Assembly (NCBI RefSeq): GCF_042854845.1
Contig: NZ_AP031498.1
Span: 3,906,001-3,970,000 of the forward strand
Source of the DNA: Maricurvus nonylphenolicus
Lineage (GTDB): Bacteria; Pseudomonadota; Gammaproteobacteria; Pseudomonadales; Cellvibrionaceae
Reading direction: 5' to 3'
Length of the DNA: 64,000 bases
Below are positions 50,277 to 59,678 of this stretch, one piece after another. Under the pieces are notes generated by a model that was not told the origin of the DNA, did not search any database, and saw only the letters and a program-made list of their open reading frames with translations. The first letter of the stretch is position 1; the number at the start of each line of letters is the position of its first letter. The position numbers and the translations under genes were made by a program.

Positions 50277-53192
50277 ATGCACACAACAGACACTGGAGTG
50301 ACTGCAGAAACCACCACAACCCCGGCGACCGAAGGCGCAAAAACCAGCGCTACTACGGTGTCCGCCACCACCCCTGGCCAGCTGCGCGTTATCAAGCGCA
50401 ATGGCACCGTCGTACCTTACGACGAAGGCAAAATCGCTGTGGCAATGACAAAAGCCTTTTTGGCTGTTGAAGGGGGAACTGCTGCAGCCTCCAGTCGTGT
50501 CCACGAGACGGTTGCCGGTCTGACAGAACAAATCTCTGCGACCTTTAAACGCCGTATGCCTTCTGGCGGTACTATTCATATTGAAGACGTACAGGATCAG
50601 GTTGAACTGACCCTGATGCGTGGTGGCGAGCACAAGGTTGCCCGTGACTATGTACTCTACCGTGAAGAGCACGCCCGTCTGCGTGCCGATACCAAACAAT
50701 CAGAAGCCGACAGCAAGTACCCAAGCGTTAAGGTAACCCTGGCCGATGGCAGCACTGCGCCACTGGATATGGCCCGCGTACGTACCATCGTTAGCGAAGC
50801 CTGCGCTGGCCTGACCGATGTGGATGCCGATGCAATCCTCGACGAAGCCATGCGTAACCTGTACGACGGTGTATCTCTGGATGATGTGAACACCTCGCTG
50901 GTGATCACCGCCCGTACCCTGGTAGAGAAAGAGCCTAACTACTCTTTCGCCACTGCCCGTCTGTTGCTGGACAAACTGCGTACCGAAGCCCTGAATCGTT
51001 TGGGTACTGCCACCAGCGCCACCCAAGAGGAAATGACTGAGGTTTATCCGAAAGCCTTTGCGTCCTACATCAAGCTGGGTGTACGCCTGGAGCTGCTGGC
51101 AGAAAACCTGCTGAGCTACGATCTGGAAAAACTGGGTCAGGCACTGCTGCCTGAGCGCGATCTGCAGTTTACCTACCTGGGTCTGCAAACCCTGTACGAC
51201 CGCTACTTTATCCACACCGAAGAAGGCGTGCGTATCGAACTGCCACAGGTCTTCTTTATGCGTGTGGCCATGGGCCTAGCAATCGAAGAAGAGAACAAAG
51301 AAGAGCGCGCAATTGAGTTCTACCAGCTGCTGTCTTCTTTCGATTACATGAGCTCTACCCCAACCCTGTTTAACGCTGGCACCCTGCGTCCACAGCTGTC
51401 TTCCTGCTACCTGACGACCGTACCTGATGATCTGCACGGTATTTACGGCGCCATGCAAGACAACGCAATGCTGTCCAAGTGGGCCGGTGGTCTGGGTAAC
51501 GACTGGACTCCTGTTCGCGGTCTGGGTTCCTATATTAAAGGCACCAACGGTAAATCCCAGGGTGTTGTACCTTTCCTGAAAGTCGCCAACGATACTGCCG
51601 TTGCCGTAAACCAGGGTGGTAAGCGTAAGGGTGCGGTATGTGCCTATCTGGAAACCTGGCACATCGATGTTGAGGAATTCCTCGACCTGCGTAAGAACAC
51701 CGGTGACGACCGTCGTCGTACCCACGATATGAACACCGCCAACTGGGTGCCTGACCTGTTTATGAAGCGCGTCTTCGAAGACAAGGAATGGACCCTGTTC
51801 TCACCAAACGATGTACCTGATCTGCACGATCTGTACGGCACCGCGTTTGAAGAGCGCTACGCCGAGTACGAAGCCAAAGCGGCTGCCGGTGAGATTAAAC
51901 TGGCCAAGAAAGTGAAAGCCGTTGACCTGTGGCGCAAGATGCTGGGCATGCTGTTTGAAACCGGCCACCCATGGATCACCTTTAAAGACAGCTGTAACCT
52001 GCGTAGCCCGCAGCAGCATGTTGGTGTTGTTCACAGCTCAAACCTGTGTACTGAAATTACGCTGAATACCAAAGCCAACGACGAAATCGCGGTATGTAAC
52101 CTGGGTTCTGTGAACCTGGCACAACACGTTGTTGACGGTAAGCTGGATAACGCCAAGCTGGAAAAAACCATTAAAACCGCAGTACGTATGCTCGATAACG
52201 TTATCGACATTAACTACTACTCGGTTGAAGCGGCGCGTACCTCCAACATGCGCCACCGCCCTGTTGGTCTGGGTCTGATGGGCTTCCAGGATGCCATCTA
52301 CAAGATGGGCATTGCCTACGGTTCCGATGAAGCCGTTGAGTTTGCCGATCGCTCCATGGAAGCCATCAGCTACCATGCGATCGAGTCTTCCAGTGAGCTG
52401 GCTGCCGAGCGTGGTGCCTACTCTACCTTTGAAGGTTCGCTGTGGGATCAGGGCATTCTGCCTATCGACTCCATCAAGAAGCTGGTGGAAAGCCGTGGCC
52501 CGAACTTTATTGAAGTTGACCGCAGCCAAACCCTGGATTGGGACGGCCTGCGTGCAAAAGTTAAGCAACAAGGTATGCGTAACTCCAACGTGATGGCGAT
52601 TGCACCAACCGCAACCATTGCCAACATTACCGGTGTTTCCCAGTCGATCGAACCGACTTACCAAAACCTGTATGTGAAATCCAACCTGTCCGGTGAGTTC
52701 ACCGTGGTTAACCCATACCTGGTTCACGACCTGAAAGATCGTGGTCTGTGGGACAGCGTGATGGTTAACGACCTGAAATACTACGAAGGTTCTGTACAGA
52801 AGATCGACCGCATCCCGGCCGACCTGAAAGCCAAGTACTCCACCGCGTTCGAAATCGAGCCGCGCTGGATTGTTGATGCCGCCAGCCGTCGTCAGAAGTG
52901 GATCGATCAGGCCCAGAGTTTGAATCTGTACATCGGCGAAGCTAACGGTAAGAAACTGGATATCACCTATCGCATGGCCTGGTTCCGTGGTCTGAAAACC
53001 ACTTACTACCTGCGTGCTCTGGCAGCAACATCTACCGAGAAGTCCACCATTGAGACAGGTACGATGAATGCGGTATCAGCAACTGCACCTGCAGCAAGCA
53101 GCGCAGCAGCGGCACCTCAAGCGGCACCACAGGCAGCGCCTGTACCTAAGGCCTGCTCGCTGGATGATCCAGACTGTGAGGCGTGCCAATAA
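50277..53192 (+). CDS. nrdA: Class Ia ribonucleotide reductase, alpha subunit, with two ATP-cones
   Basis: 971 residues, longer than E. coli NrdA (761), because two ATP-cone domains precede the barrel: VIKRNGTVVPYDEGKIAVAM (about 38-125) and VTLADGSTAPLDMARVRTIV (about 150-235). Pseudomonas NrdA has the same layout. The catalytic barrel includes STPTLFNAGTLRPQLSSCYL and MAIAPTATIANITGVSQSIEP. The tail CSLDDPDCEACQ carries the redox-shuttle cysteines. It reduces NDPs with NrdB; dATP binding to the cone turns the complex off. It is followed 90 bp later by nrdB. Confidence 0.96.
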   Translation: MHTTDTGVTAETTTTPATEGAKTSATTVSATTPGQLRVIKRNGTVVPYDEGKIAVAMTKAFLAVEGGTAAASSRVHETVAGLTEQISATFKRRMPSGGTIHIEDVQDQVELTLMRGGEHKVARDYVLYREEHARLRADTKQSEADSKYPSVKVTLADGSTAPLDMARVRTIVSEACAGLTDVDADAILDEAMRNLYDGVSLDDVNTSLVITARTLVEKEPNYSFATARLLLDKLRTEALNRLGTATSATQEEMTEVYPKAFASYIKLGVRLELLAENLLSYDLEKLGQALLPERDLQFTYLGLQTLYDRYFIHTEEGVRIELPQVFFMRVAMGLAIEEENKEERAIEFYQLLSSFDYMSSTPTLFNAGTLRPQLSSCYLTTVPDDLHGIYGAMQDNAMLSKWAGGLGNDWTPVRGLGSYIKGTNGKSQGVVPFLKVANDTAVAVNQGGKRKGAVCAYLETWHIDVEEFLDLRKNTGDDRRRTHDMNTANWVPDLFMKRVFEDKEWTLFSPNDVPDLHDLYGTAFEERYAEYEAKAAAGEIKLAKKVKAVDLWRKMLGMLFETGHPWITFKDSCNLRSPQQHVGVVHSSNLCTEITLNTKANDEIAVCNLGSVNLAQHVVDGKLDNAKLEKTIKTAVRMLDNVIDINYYSVEAARTSNMRHRPVGLGLMGFQDAIYKMGIAYGSDEAVEFADRSMEAISYHAIESSSELAAERGAYSTFEGSLWDQGILPIDSIKKLVESRGPNFIEVDRSQTLDWDGLRAKVKQQGMRNSNVMAIAPTATIANITGVSQSIEPTYQNLYVKSNLSGEFTVVNPYLVHDLKDRGLWDSVMVNDLKYYEGSVQKIDRIPADLKAKYSTAFEIEPRWIVDAASRRQKWIDQAQSLNLYIGEANGKKLDITYRMAWFRGLKTTYYLRALAATSTEKSTIETGTMNAVSATAPAASSAAAAPQAAPQAAPVPKACSLDDPDCEACQ

Positions 53193-53282
53193 GGCACGCC
53201 TAGCTGGACTTTTGCCAAGCTTTTAGCCAAGACAAACCACGAATAACTACAAAAACAAAAACTCTGGAAGGACAAATAGACC

Positions 53283-54542
53283 ATGTTGAGTTGGGACGAA
53301 TATTCTGAAGAAGAAGTTGCACTCGCCCCGGTAGTTTCCTCTGCCCCTGCAGCGGAAGCACCTAAAGTAGAAGCCCCACAACAGGTTCAGAACCCTGCAC
53401 CTGCGGCACCTGTTGCTGCAGAACCCGCCATGGACTCTGTACCACCGGCTGTCGATGTATTTAATGACGTTGACCTGAACGCCGAAGAGCTGGCCGCTGG
53501 CCTGGCCGATCTGAAAATGACCGGCACCCGTGTGCGCGCGGAAGACAAGCGCATCATTAACGGCAACAGCGATGTCAACCAGGTTGTCCCCATTAAATAT
53601 GATTGGGCTTGGCAGAAATACCTGGACGGCAGCCAAAACCACTGGATGCCGCAGGAAATCAATATGGCCAAAGATGTGGCCATGTGGAAAAGTCAGGATG
53701 GTCTGAGTGACGACGAGCGCCGCATTGTGAAAATGGGCCTGGGTTACTTCTCTACCGCTGATACGGTTGTGGCCAATAACCTGCTGCTGTCTATCTACAA
53801 GCACATTACCGCACCGGAAGCTCGCTTCTACATCGGTCTGCAGTTCCGTGAAGAATTGATTCACGCTCACTCCTACCAGTACTGCATTGAGTCCATGGGT
53901 ATGGACGAAAGTGAAATCTGGAACCTGTACCAGGAGCAACCCAGCGTTGCCCGTAAAGCAGCCTGGAGCCTGAAACACACCGAGACGATCAACCGTCCAG
54001 AATTCACAACCGGTACCAAGGAAGCTGACACCGAGTTTCTAAAGAACCTGATCAGCTACTACGTCGGCGCCGAGGGTATTTTCTTCTACTGTGGTTTTAC
54101 CGCCATTCTGTCCATGGGTCGTCAGAACAAGATGACCGGTGTCGCCGAGCAGTTCCAGTACATTCTGCGTGACGAGTCCATGCACCTGAACTTCGGTATC
54201 GATTTGATCAACCAGATCAAATTGGAAAGCCCCGAGCTGTGGGATGCCGAAATGCAGGAAACCGCGCGCAAGATGATTGCCGAAGCGGTAATGCTGGAAT
54301 CCGAGTTTGCCCGTGACATGATGCCACGCGGCGTACTGGGCATGAACTCCACCATGATGATCGAGTACCTGAAGTTTATCGGTAACCGTCGTCTGGCCCA
54401 GATCGGTTTGGCAGAAATGTGGCCGGGCATTCAAAACCCGTTCCCATGGATGAGTGAAATTATGGACCTGCGCAAAGAAAAGAACTTCTTTGAAACCAAG
54501 GTCACCGAGTACCAGCAATCAGGTGCACTGAGCTGGGACTAA
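53283..54542 (+). CDS. nrdB: Class Ia ribonucleotide reductase, beta (radical) subunit
   Basis: 419 residues. An Ala/Pro-rich N-terminal tail of about 60 residues (absent in E. coli) precedes the ferritin-like di-iron domain. The radical site is ELIHAHSYQY: Glu191, His194 and Tyr198 match E115, H118 and Y122 of E. coli. FRDESMHLNFG gives further iron ligands, and the C-terminus (QQSGALSWD) is the NrdA-docking tail. GGAAGGA precedes the ATG. It forms one operon with nrdA. Confidence 0.96.
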   Translation: MLSWDEYSEEEVALAPVVSSAPAAEAPKVEAPQQVQNPAPAAPVAAEPAMDSVPPAVDVFNDVDLNAEELAAGLADLKMTGTRVRAEDKRIINGNSDVNQVVPIKYDWAWQKYLDGSQNHWMPQEINMAKDVAMWKSQDGLSDDERRIVKMGLGYFSTADTVVANNLLLSIYKHITAPEARFYIGLQFREELIHAHSYQYCIESMGMDESEIWNLYQEQPSVARKAAWSLKHTETINRPEFTTGTKEADTEFLKNLISYYVGAEGIFFYCGFTAILSMGRQNKMTGVAEQFQYILRDESMHLNFGIDLINQIKLESPELWDAEMQETARKMIAEAVMLESEFARDMMPRGVLGMNSTMMIEYLKFIGNRRLAQIGLAEMWPGIQNPFPWMSEIMDLRKEKNFFETKVTEYQQSGALSWD

Positions 54543-54783
54543 CACACAGGATTAAATGGGGCTGAGGTTCGAACACCCAAGCCCCGTTGTCGTTGATCCT
54601 AACAAGCGAAATTTGAAAGGCCTGCCCGTACAGGCAGCCTGGGTGCAAATTGCACTGTGCAAGTAACGCTGTGTCATTAACACTGGTCAACCTTTTGCGC
54701 TGACCAGCGTTAATAGACTGTTATACCTATTGCCACATAACAGTTTTAGACATTTTTGATGACGACAACCGAGGTGTTTACCT

Positions 54784-55008
54784 GTGAATAAAACCATTAT
54801 CGATCAAGAAGATATTCTGCTGGCCCTTGATCAACTTACCCAGACCATGGAAGTCATGTCCAGGGTCGTCAATCGTTTAAAAATCGATCTCGAAAAACTC
54901 CCTAACTCAATCTCCAACTCAATCCCCAATTCGCCCCCCAACACTGCCTCTAAAAAATCGTCAAAGCGTGACGAAAAATTGTCGACTACGCCACAAAAAG
55001 TCCACTAA
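54784..55008 (+). CDS. Small hypothetical protein with helical N-terminus
   Basis: 74 residues from GTG 54784, with GAGG about 9 nt upstream. The first 40 residues form an amphipathic, coiled-coil-like helix (LLALDQLTQTMEVMSRVVNR). The rest is a low-complexity Ser/Asn/Pro and Lys tail (NSISNSIPNSPPN). I do not recognise a family. It stands between nrdB and another unknown gene. Confidence 0.5.
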   Translation: MNKTIIDQEDILLALDQLTQTMEVMSRVVNRLKIDLEKLPNSISNSIPNSPPNTASKKSSKRDEKLSTTPQKVH

Positions 55009-55175
55009 AAAACGTCGTTATTGCCCTGTGTTTTTAGCAAACCGGTCTACACTCTAGGTAGTGATACTTAGCCGTTAAGTGATCACACAGGGACCAATAA
55101 CAAACACAGCAAGTGTAAGCAGATCAGTATTGCCAAGCTGCAATGCTGCAAGGGGTTGAGGTAAGGGGGTAACAC

Positions 55176-55586
55176 GTGAATACGTGCACACAGGGATGGT
55201 TTCACCATATCAGTGAACCAGAGCAGTTCTATTCCAGCGGCCGCAATGGTCGTGAGAAATACAAGCAGGTCGCCCGCATTTTAAAATACCTGCGCGATGA
55301 GCTCCACGGAGCCGATCCAGTACTGGCAAAACCGACCAACAACATGATTGATCATCTGGTGTTTAACTGCCCTGCCCCTTTATTTAATAAGGGTGATTGG
55401 CAAACCATTATTCATCATGTACTGGAATTTTTACTCGAAGCCAGTGACAATGTCAGTCAACGAACACGCTATTTTACCCGCCAGGACGGCGTATCACCGT
55501 TGTTCCCCAACAACGACTTGTTCGATGAACACGATGTATTTTGTTTTTGCCGCGCCCTGCTGAACTATCTTGAGCAGGAATTATGA
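55176..55586 (+). CDS. Conserved-looking hypothetical protein
   Basis: 136 residues from GTG 55176 with AAGGGGGT before it. It is predicted to be soluble and mostly helical: YKQVARILKYLRDELHG, NMIDHLVFNCPAPLFNKGDW and IIHHVLEFLLEASDNVSQR. The pattern recalls C-terminal helical regions of some nucleotidyltransferases, but no catalytic motif is present, so no function is given. The next gene starts 35 bp later. Confidence 0.6.
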   Translation: MNTCTQGWFHHISEPEQFYSSGRNGREKYKQVARILKYLRDELHGADPVLAKPTNNMIDHLVFNCPAPLFNKGDWQTIIHHVLEFLLEASDNVSQRTRYFTRQDGVSPLFPNNDLFDEHDVFCFCRALLNYLEQEL

Positions 55587-55621
55587 TGTGAACAGGGACC
55601 GTAGCGGAACAGGAGTTAGAG

Positions 55622-56116
55622 TTGAGCAACGCAGTAGAACCACCTGACAGTCAAACACCCAGTACCGCCCTGCTGTCATTGCTGGAAGCCTCCAGCCCAT
55701 CGAGTATCCTTCTGTGCAGTGCCGAACCGCTTGAAGCACTGCAGCACTACTGCCAGGAACACCACATCACTCTGCATGAAATTAACGACCTGCAAGCACT
55801 ACAGGCATCACCGCCTTGTGACCTTGCCATTGTCAGTAATTTTTTAGAGCAGCAGGATAAAACCCAGGGTGTTCAACTATTAGCCAGCTTGCGCAATTAC
55901 CACAGCCCCCACATCTGGCTGCTGGTCGAACCTGGCTCACAGTGGCAGTTCAATGATTTTATCGGCCTGGGGTTTAAACGCCTGCAGAAGTTCACTCAGA
56001 CAGGCCGAGAACTGGAAAGCTATGGTTACCATATCGCCAATTACAACCGTAAGCGCAGCTGGAATAACCCCCAACACTGGGCCAACCCCGAAAACTGGGG
56101 CAAATACTGGTGGTAA
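55622..56116 (+). CDS. DUF6231-like protein
   Basis: 164 residues from TTG 55622 with AGGAGTTAGAG upstream. The middle resembles a receiver-like alpha/beta fold without a phospho-acceptor (SILLCSAEPLEALQHY; LAIVSNFLEQQDK; HIWLLVEPGSQW). The C-terminus NYNRKRSWNNPQHWANPENWGKYWW is a Trp/Asn-rich tail typical of a family known from Pseudomonas. The family name is from memory and the function is unknown. Confidence 0.6.
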   Translation: MSNAVEPPDSQTPSTALLSLLEASSPSSILLCSAEPLEALQHYCQEHHITLHEINDLQALQASPPCDLAIVSNFLEQQDKTQGVQLLASLRNYHSPHIWLLVEPGSQWQFNDFIGLGFKRLQKFTQTGRELESYGYHIANYNRKRSWNNPQHWANPENWGKYWW

Positions 56117-56184
56117 TTTTTGGCCTATAAGCTATTTCCGCTTATACTGAAAAGAGCTATACGCCCGATAAGAGAGAGCCATTA

Positions 56185-57090
56185 ATGGCGAAAGTCCTGG
56201 TAGTTGACGACATCGAAGACAATATCAAGCTCTTGTGCTTCAACCTCGAAGATGATGATCATGAGGTGTTGACCGCCAACAGTGGCGAAGAATGCTTAAA
56301 ACAGGCTCTCGCCCACAAGCCCGATATCATCCTGCTCGATATGATGATGCCTGGATGGAGTGGCGCTGAAACCCTTGAGCGCCTCAAGCAAGAACCTTCT
56401 CTCGCCCAAATTCCCGTGATTATGGTCTCCGCCAATGATGCCGACGATGCCATTATTGGCGCTATCGACATCGGCGCTCACGATTATATCGCCAAACCCT
56501 TTATCTATCCGGTATTAGCCGCCCGCATGCGTTCGGCTCTGCGCTTGAAGGAAAGCCAGGAAGCCCTGGAAAAAGCCAACCTGAGCCTGAGTAAACTGGC
56601 ATCTCTCGACCCACTGACCGAAGCCTATAACCGCCGCTACTTTTTCGATTTGGCAAAATCCGAATTTGCCAAATCCCTGCGCCACAACCGCCAATTATCG
56701 GTGATCATGCTGGATGTCGATCACTTTAAACAGATCAATGATAACTTCGGCCACGGCGCCGGTGATCAGGCCCTGGTTAAACTGACCCAATACTGCCGGG
56801 ATACCGGCCGGGAATCGGATATTCTGGCTCGCTTTGGCGGCGAAGAATTCGCCATCTGCTGTGCCGATACCGATAGCAAAGGCGCCCTGGCACTGGCCGA
56901 GCGTATTCGCCAGGCCATTGAAGAGGCCAGCTTCGACTACGAAGGCAATGCCATTAAATTCACCGCCAGTATGGGTGTGACCAGTTTGCAACCCGGTGAC
57001 CAGGAATTTGAAGAACTGATCAGCCGCGCCGATAAACTGCTCTATCAAGCGAAGGATGAAGGCCGCAACCGCTGCATTAGCGATGTCTAA
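56185..57090 (+). CDS. PleD-like response regulator with active GGDEF domain
   Basis: 301 residues. A receiver domain with Asp52 (LLDMMMPGWSG), DD at 8-9 and Lys in AKPF is joined by a short coil (ESQEALEKANLSLSKLAS) to a GGDEF domain. GGEEF at 218-222 is intact and the inhibitory I-site RESD at 209-212 is at the proper distance. It should make c-di-GMP from two GTP when phosphorylated. No kinase gene is adjacent. Confidence 0.93.
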   Translation: MAKVLVVDDIEDNIKLLCFNLEDDDHEVLTANSGEECLKQALAHKPDIILLDMMMPGWSGAETLERLKQEPSLAQIPVIMVSANDADDAIIGAIDIGAHDYIAKPFIYPVLAARMRSALRLKESQEALEKANLSLSKLASLDPLTEAYNRRYFFDLAKSEFAKSLRHNRQLSVIMLDVDHFKQINDNFGHGAGDQALVKLTQYCRDTGRESDILARFGGEEFAICCADTDSKGALALAERIRQAIEEASFDYEGNAIKFTASMGVTSLQPGDQEFEELISRADKLLYQAKDEGRNRCISDV

Positions 57091-57153
57091 ATTTTAAAAG
57101 TGGGCTACACTGGCTCACTTTAATCCAAGCTTCCAAGACTGCCTCATAAAACC

Positions 57154-58359
57154 ATGTCCAGCGCTAACCCGCCCCCCAAGCTGTTTGCCTTTCAGTTAGC
57201 GCTGCTAGTAGCACTCACGCCCTTTGCCATTGATACCTATCTGCCAGCCTTTACCGTTATGGCCAGTGAGCTGGATATTCAAGTGCAGGCCATGGGACAA
57301 ACGGTTAGCAGCTACCTGTTGGGTTTTGCCCTGGGCCAGTTGTTTGGCGGGCCGCTATCTGATCGGTATGGCCGGAAAATTATTGCTGGCTGTGGATTGG
57401 TGTTTTTCAGCCTGTGCGCGCTGCAAATAATGCACAGTGATACCCTGTCGGAACTGGTTCTTTGGCGCTTTTTACAAGCATTGGGTGGAGGCTTTGCCAC
57501 CGTTGTTGTAGCAGCCATTGTCAGGGATAACTACTCCGGTCGCGACAGCGCCACCATCTTTTCCATGATCGGCATGATTATGATGGTCGCACCGCTTATT
57601 GCTCCGGCTGTGGGTGCAGCAATTCTTGCGCTGGGTAATTGGCAAATGATCTTCGGTTTTTTGTTAGCCTATTCCCTGCTTTTACTCGTGGTACTCGCCT
57701 TTTATATTCCCTCAGGCCATCCACCCAATAAAAGTGCAAGCTCACTGATTCAACATATGTGGCAGGGTTACACCGAAGTTTTTCGCCAGCGGGCAGCACT
57801 TCCCCATCTTATCGGTCAGGCGTTAATCAGCGGTATTCTGTTTACCTTTATTACCCACGCCGCCTATATCATGACCGATTATTATGGAGTGGATACCAAT
57901 CGATTCGCGCTGTATTTTGCCACCATCGTCACCAGTATTATGTTGGCCAACCGCATCAATATTCATCTGCTGAAACACTACAGTCGCGAAACTATTTTGC
58001 GCGCAGGCTGTATTTCCCAGTTACTGGCCACCGTTACCTTGTTTTTAACGGTATATCACACCACGCCCAGCCTGGTGATAATTATCGCCTTGTTTATGTG
58101 GATTATTGGCAGCATTGGTTTTATTTACGGCAATAACCAATCCCTGTATTTGGATCACTACCCACACCATTCCGGTACGGCCAATGCCCTGTTTGGTTGT
58201 TCAACCTTTTTGATGGGCGCCATCCTGGGCAGTATCAGCACCTATATGCAAAGTGATACCTTACTGCCGATTGCCGCAACCATTTTGTTAAGTAGCGTCC
58301 TGGGTTCCACCTTTATTGTCAGACACTTAAGCAAAAGTTCAGCACCGTCCGGGGTCTGA
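57154..58359 (+). CDS. MFS transporter, Bcr/CflA drug-efflux family
   Basis: 401 residues with twelve helices. PFAIDTYLPAFTVMASEL in the first segment and SDRYGRKIIAGCGLVFF in the loop between helices 2 and 3 are Bcr/CflA marks. It is probably a proton-driven exporter of small molecules. Its TGA stop lies inside a repeat element: the last codons GGG GTC TGA are the left arm of the palindrome at 58351. Confidence 0.9.
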   Translation: MSSANPPPKLFAFQLALLVALTPFAIDTYLPAFTVMASELDIQVQAMGQTVSSYLLGFALGQLFGGPLSDRYGRKIIAGCGLVFFSLCALQIMHSDTLSELVLWRFLQALGGGFATVVVAAIVRDNYSGRDSATIFSMIGMIMMVAPLIAPAVGAAILALGNWQMIFGFLLAYSLLLLVVLAFYIPSGHPPNKSASSLIQHMWQGYTEVFRQRAALPHLIGQALISGILFTFITHAAYIMTDYYGVDTNRFALYFATIVTSIMLANRINIHLLKHYSRETILRAGCISQLLATVTLFLTVYHTTPSLVIIIALFMWIIGSIGFIYGNNQSLYLDHYPHHSGTANALFGCSTFLMGAILGSISTYMQSDTLLPIAATILLSSVLGSTFIVRHLSKSSAPSGV

Positions 58360-58377
58360 CCCTGCGGGTCAGACCCC
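58351..58377. repeat. Single REPIN-like palindrome, locus 5
   Basis: One 27-bp element with a perfect 12-bp stem, without a partner. It overlaps the end of the MFS gene and supplies its stop codon; the convergent acyl-CoA dehydrogenase stop is 7 bp away. Confidence 0.9.
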
Positions 58378-58383
58378 ATCGAA

Positions 58384-59541
58384 TTACCCCACAGTTTTTA
58401 ATATATCGCGTGCAATAATCACTTTCTGAATTTCACTGGTACCTTCATAAATCGAGGTTATACGAACATCCCGCGCATAACGCTCCAGCGGAAACTCCTG
58501 TGTATAACCATAGCCCCCAGCCATTTGCAGTGCGGTATAACAGGCCTGATTGGCTTTCTCACTGGCAAACAGTTTTGCCATCGACGCTTTGGTGCCGAAA
58601 TACACACCCTGCTCTTTTTCGTGGGCAGCGCTAAGCAATAGTAAACGCGCAGCTTCCAGTTCGGTATAGCGTTCGGCCAGCATCCACTGCAAGCCCTGCA
58701 TGTTGGCCAGCGGTTGGCCAAACTGTTCGCGTTCAGAGATATATTTTGTGGCGTAATCCATCGCCGCTAATCCGATACCCAAGGCCATAGAACCAACGCC
58801 AATACGACCACCAGCCAGCTCGCCCACCGCAATACGGAAACCATCGTTTTCCTTGCCCATTAATGCGGAGGCAGGTACACGGCAGTTTTCAAAACGCACT
58901 TCGTTTGTGGCCGAGGCCTTTTGTCCCATCTTGTGCTCTGCTGGCGCAACGATAAGGCCCGGTGTTTGTCGCTCAACCAGGAAACAGGAAATACCTTTAC
59001 CCTTAGGCGCATCCGGATTGGTAACCGCCCACACCACAAACACGCCGGCATATTCTGCACTGGTAATAAACATTTTGCTGCCGTTCAGTACATACTCATC
59101 ACCGTCGCGAACCGCACGCGTCTTCATGCCCGCCGGATCAGATCCTGCCGTAGTTTCGGTCAAACAAAAACCGCCGGCAGGATATTCACCGCTGCAGATT
59201 TTAGGGATATAACGCTGTTGCTGTTCTTCATTACCCACAGCCTGAATGACTTCTGCGACCATATTGGTTACCGACATAGTCACCGCTGTCGAGGCGCAGC
59301 CGCGAGCGATTTCGGTCATCGCCAAACTAAACGCGATCACCCCAGCTTCTGTACCACCGTATTCGGCTTTGACATTGAGCCCCATAAAGCCAAGCTCAGC
59401 GAGCTTTTTCAGGTTAGCCAGTAAAATCTCCCGGCCGCCGGTTACATCCAGCTCAGCCGCCACAGGCGCCAACTCTGCCTCGGCAAACTGGCGGGCGGTA
59501 TCCTGAATCATTTGTTGCTCTTCGGTCGGCGTAAAGTTCAT
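58384..59541 (-). CDS. Acyl-CoA dehydrogenase
   Basis: About 385 residues from ATG 59541; a longer frame up to 59685 overlaps the divergent regulator and lacks family character. GFCLTETTAGSDPAGMKTRA and FITSAEYAGVFVVWA line the FAD site, and the catalytic Glu lies in SIYEGTSEIQ near the C-terminus. It forms the alpha-beta double bond of an acyl-CoA; chain preference cannot be read here. An AraC-type gene diverges from it and is the likely regulator. Confidence 0.93.
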   Translation of the reverse strand: MNFTPTEEQQMIQDTARQFAEAELAPVAAELDVTGGREILLANLKKLAELGFMGLNVKAEYGGTEAGVIAFSLAMTEIARGCASTAVTMSVTNMVAEVIQAVGNEEQQQRYIPKICSGEYPAGGFCLTETTAGSDPAGMKTRAVRDGDEYVLNGSKMFITSAEYAGVFVVWAVTNPDAPKGKGISCFLVERQTPGLIVAPAEHKMGQKASATNEVRFENCRVPASALMGKENDGFRIAVGELAGGRIGVGSMALGIGLAAMDYATKYISEREQFGQPLANMQGLQWMLAERYTELEAARLLLLSAAHEKEQGVYFGTKASMAKLFASEKANQACYTALQMAGGYGYTQEFPLERYARDVRITSIYEGTSEIQKVIIARDILKTVG

Positions 59542-59678
59542 AGCGCTATCTCGTACAGTGTTTATTTCACATCCATTATCTAACTCTAGCTCACTGCCGA
59601 CAGGGCAAAAAGCACCGTTTGCACAGGCGAAAACGATCACGGCTACCCCCACAGCGTGTGAGGGCGTAGAATGCAGCA

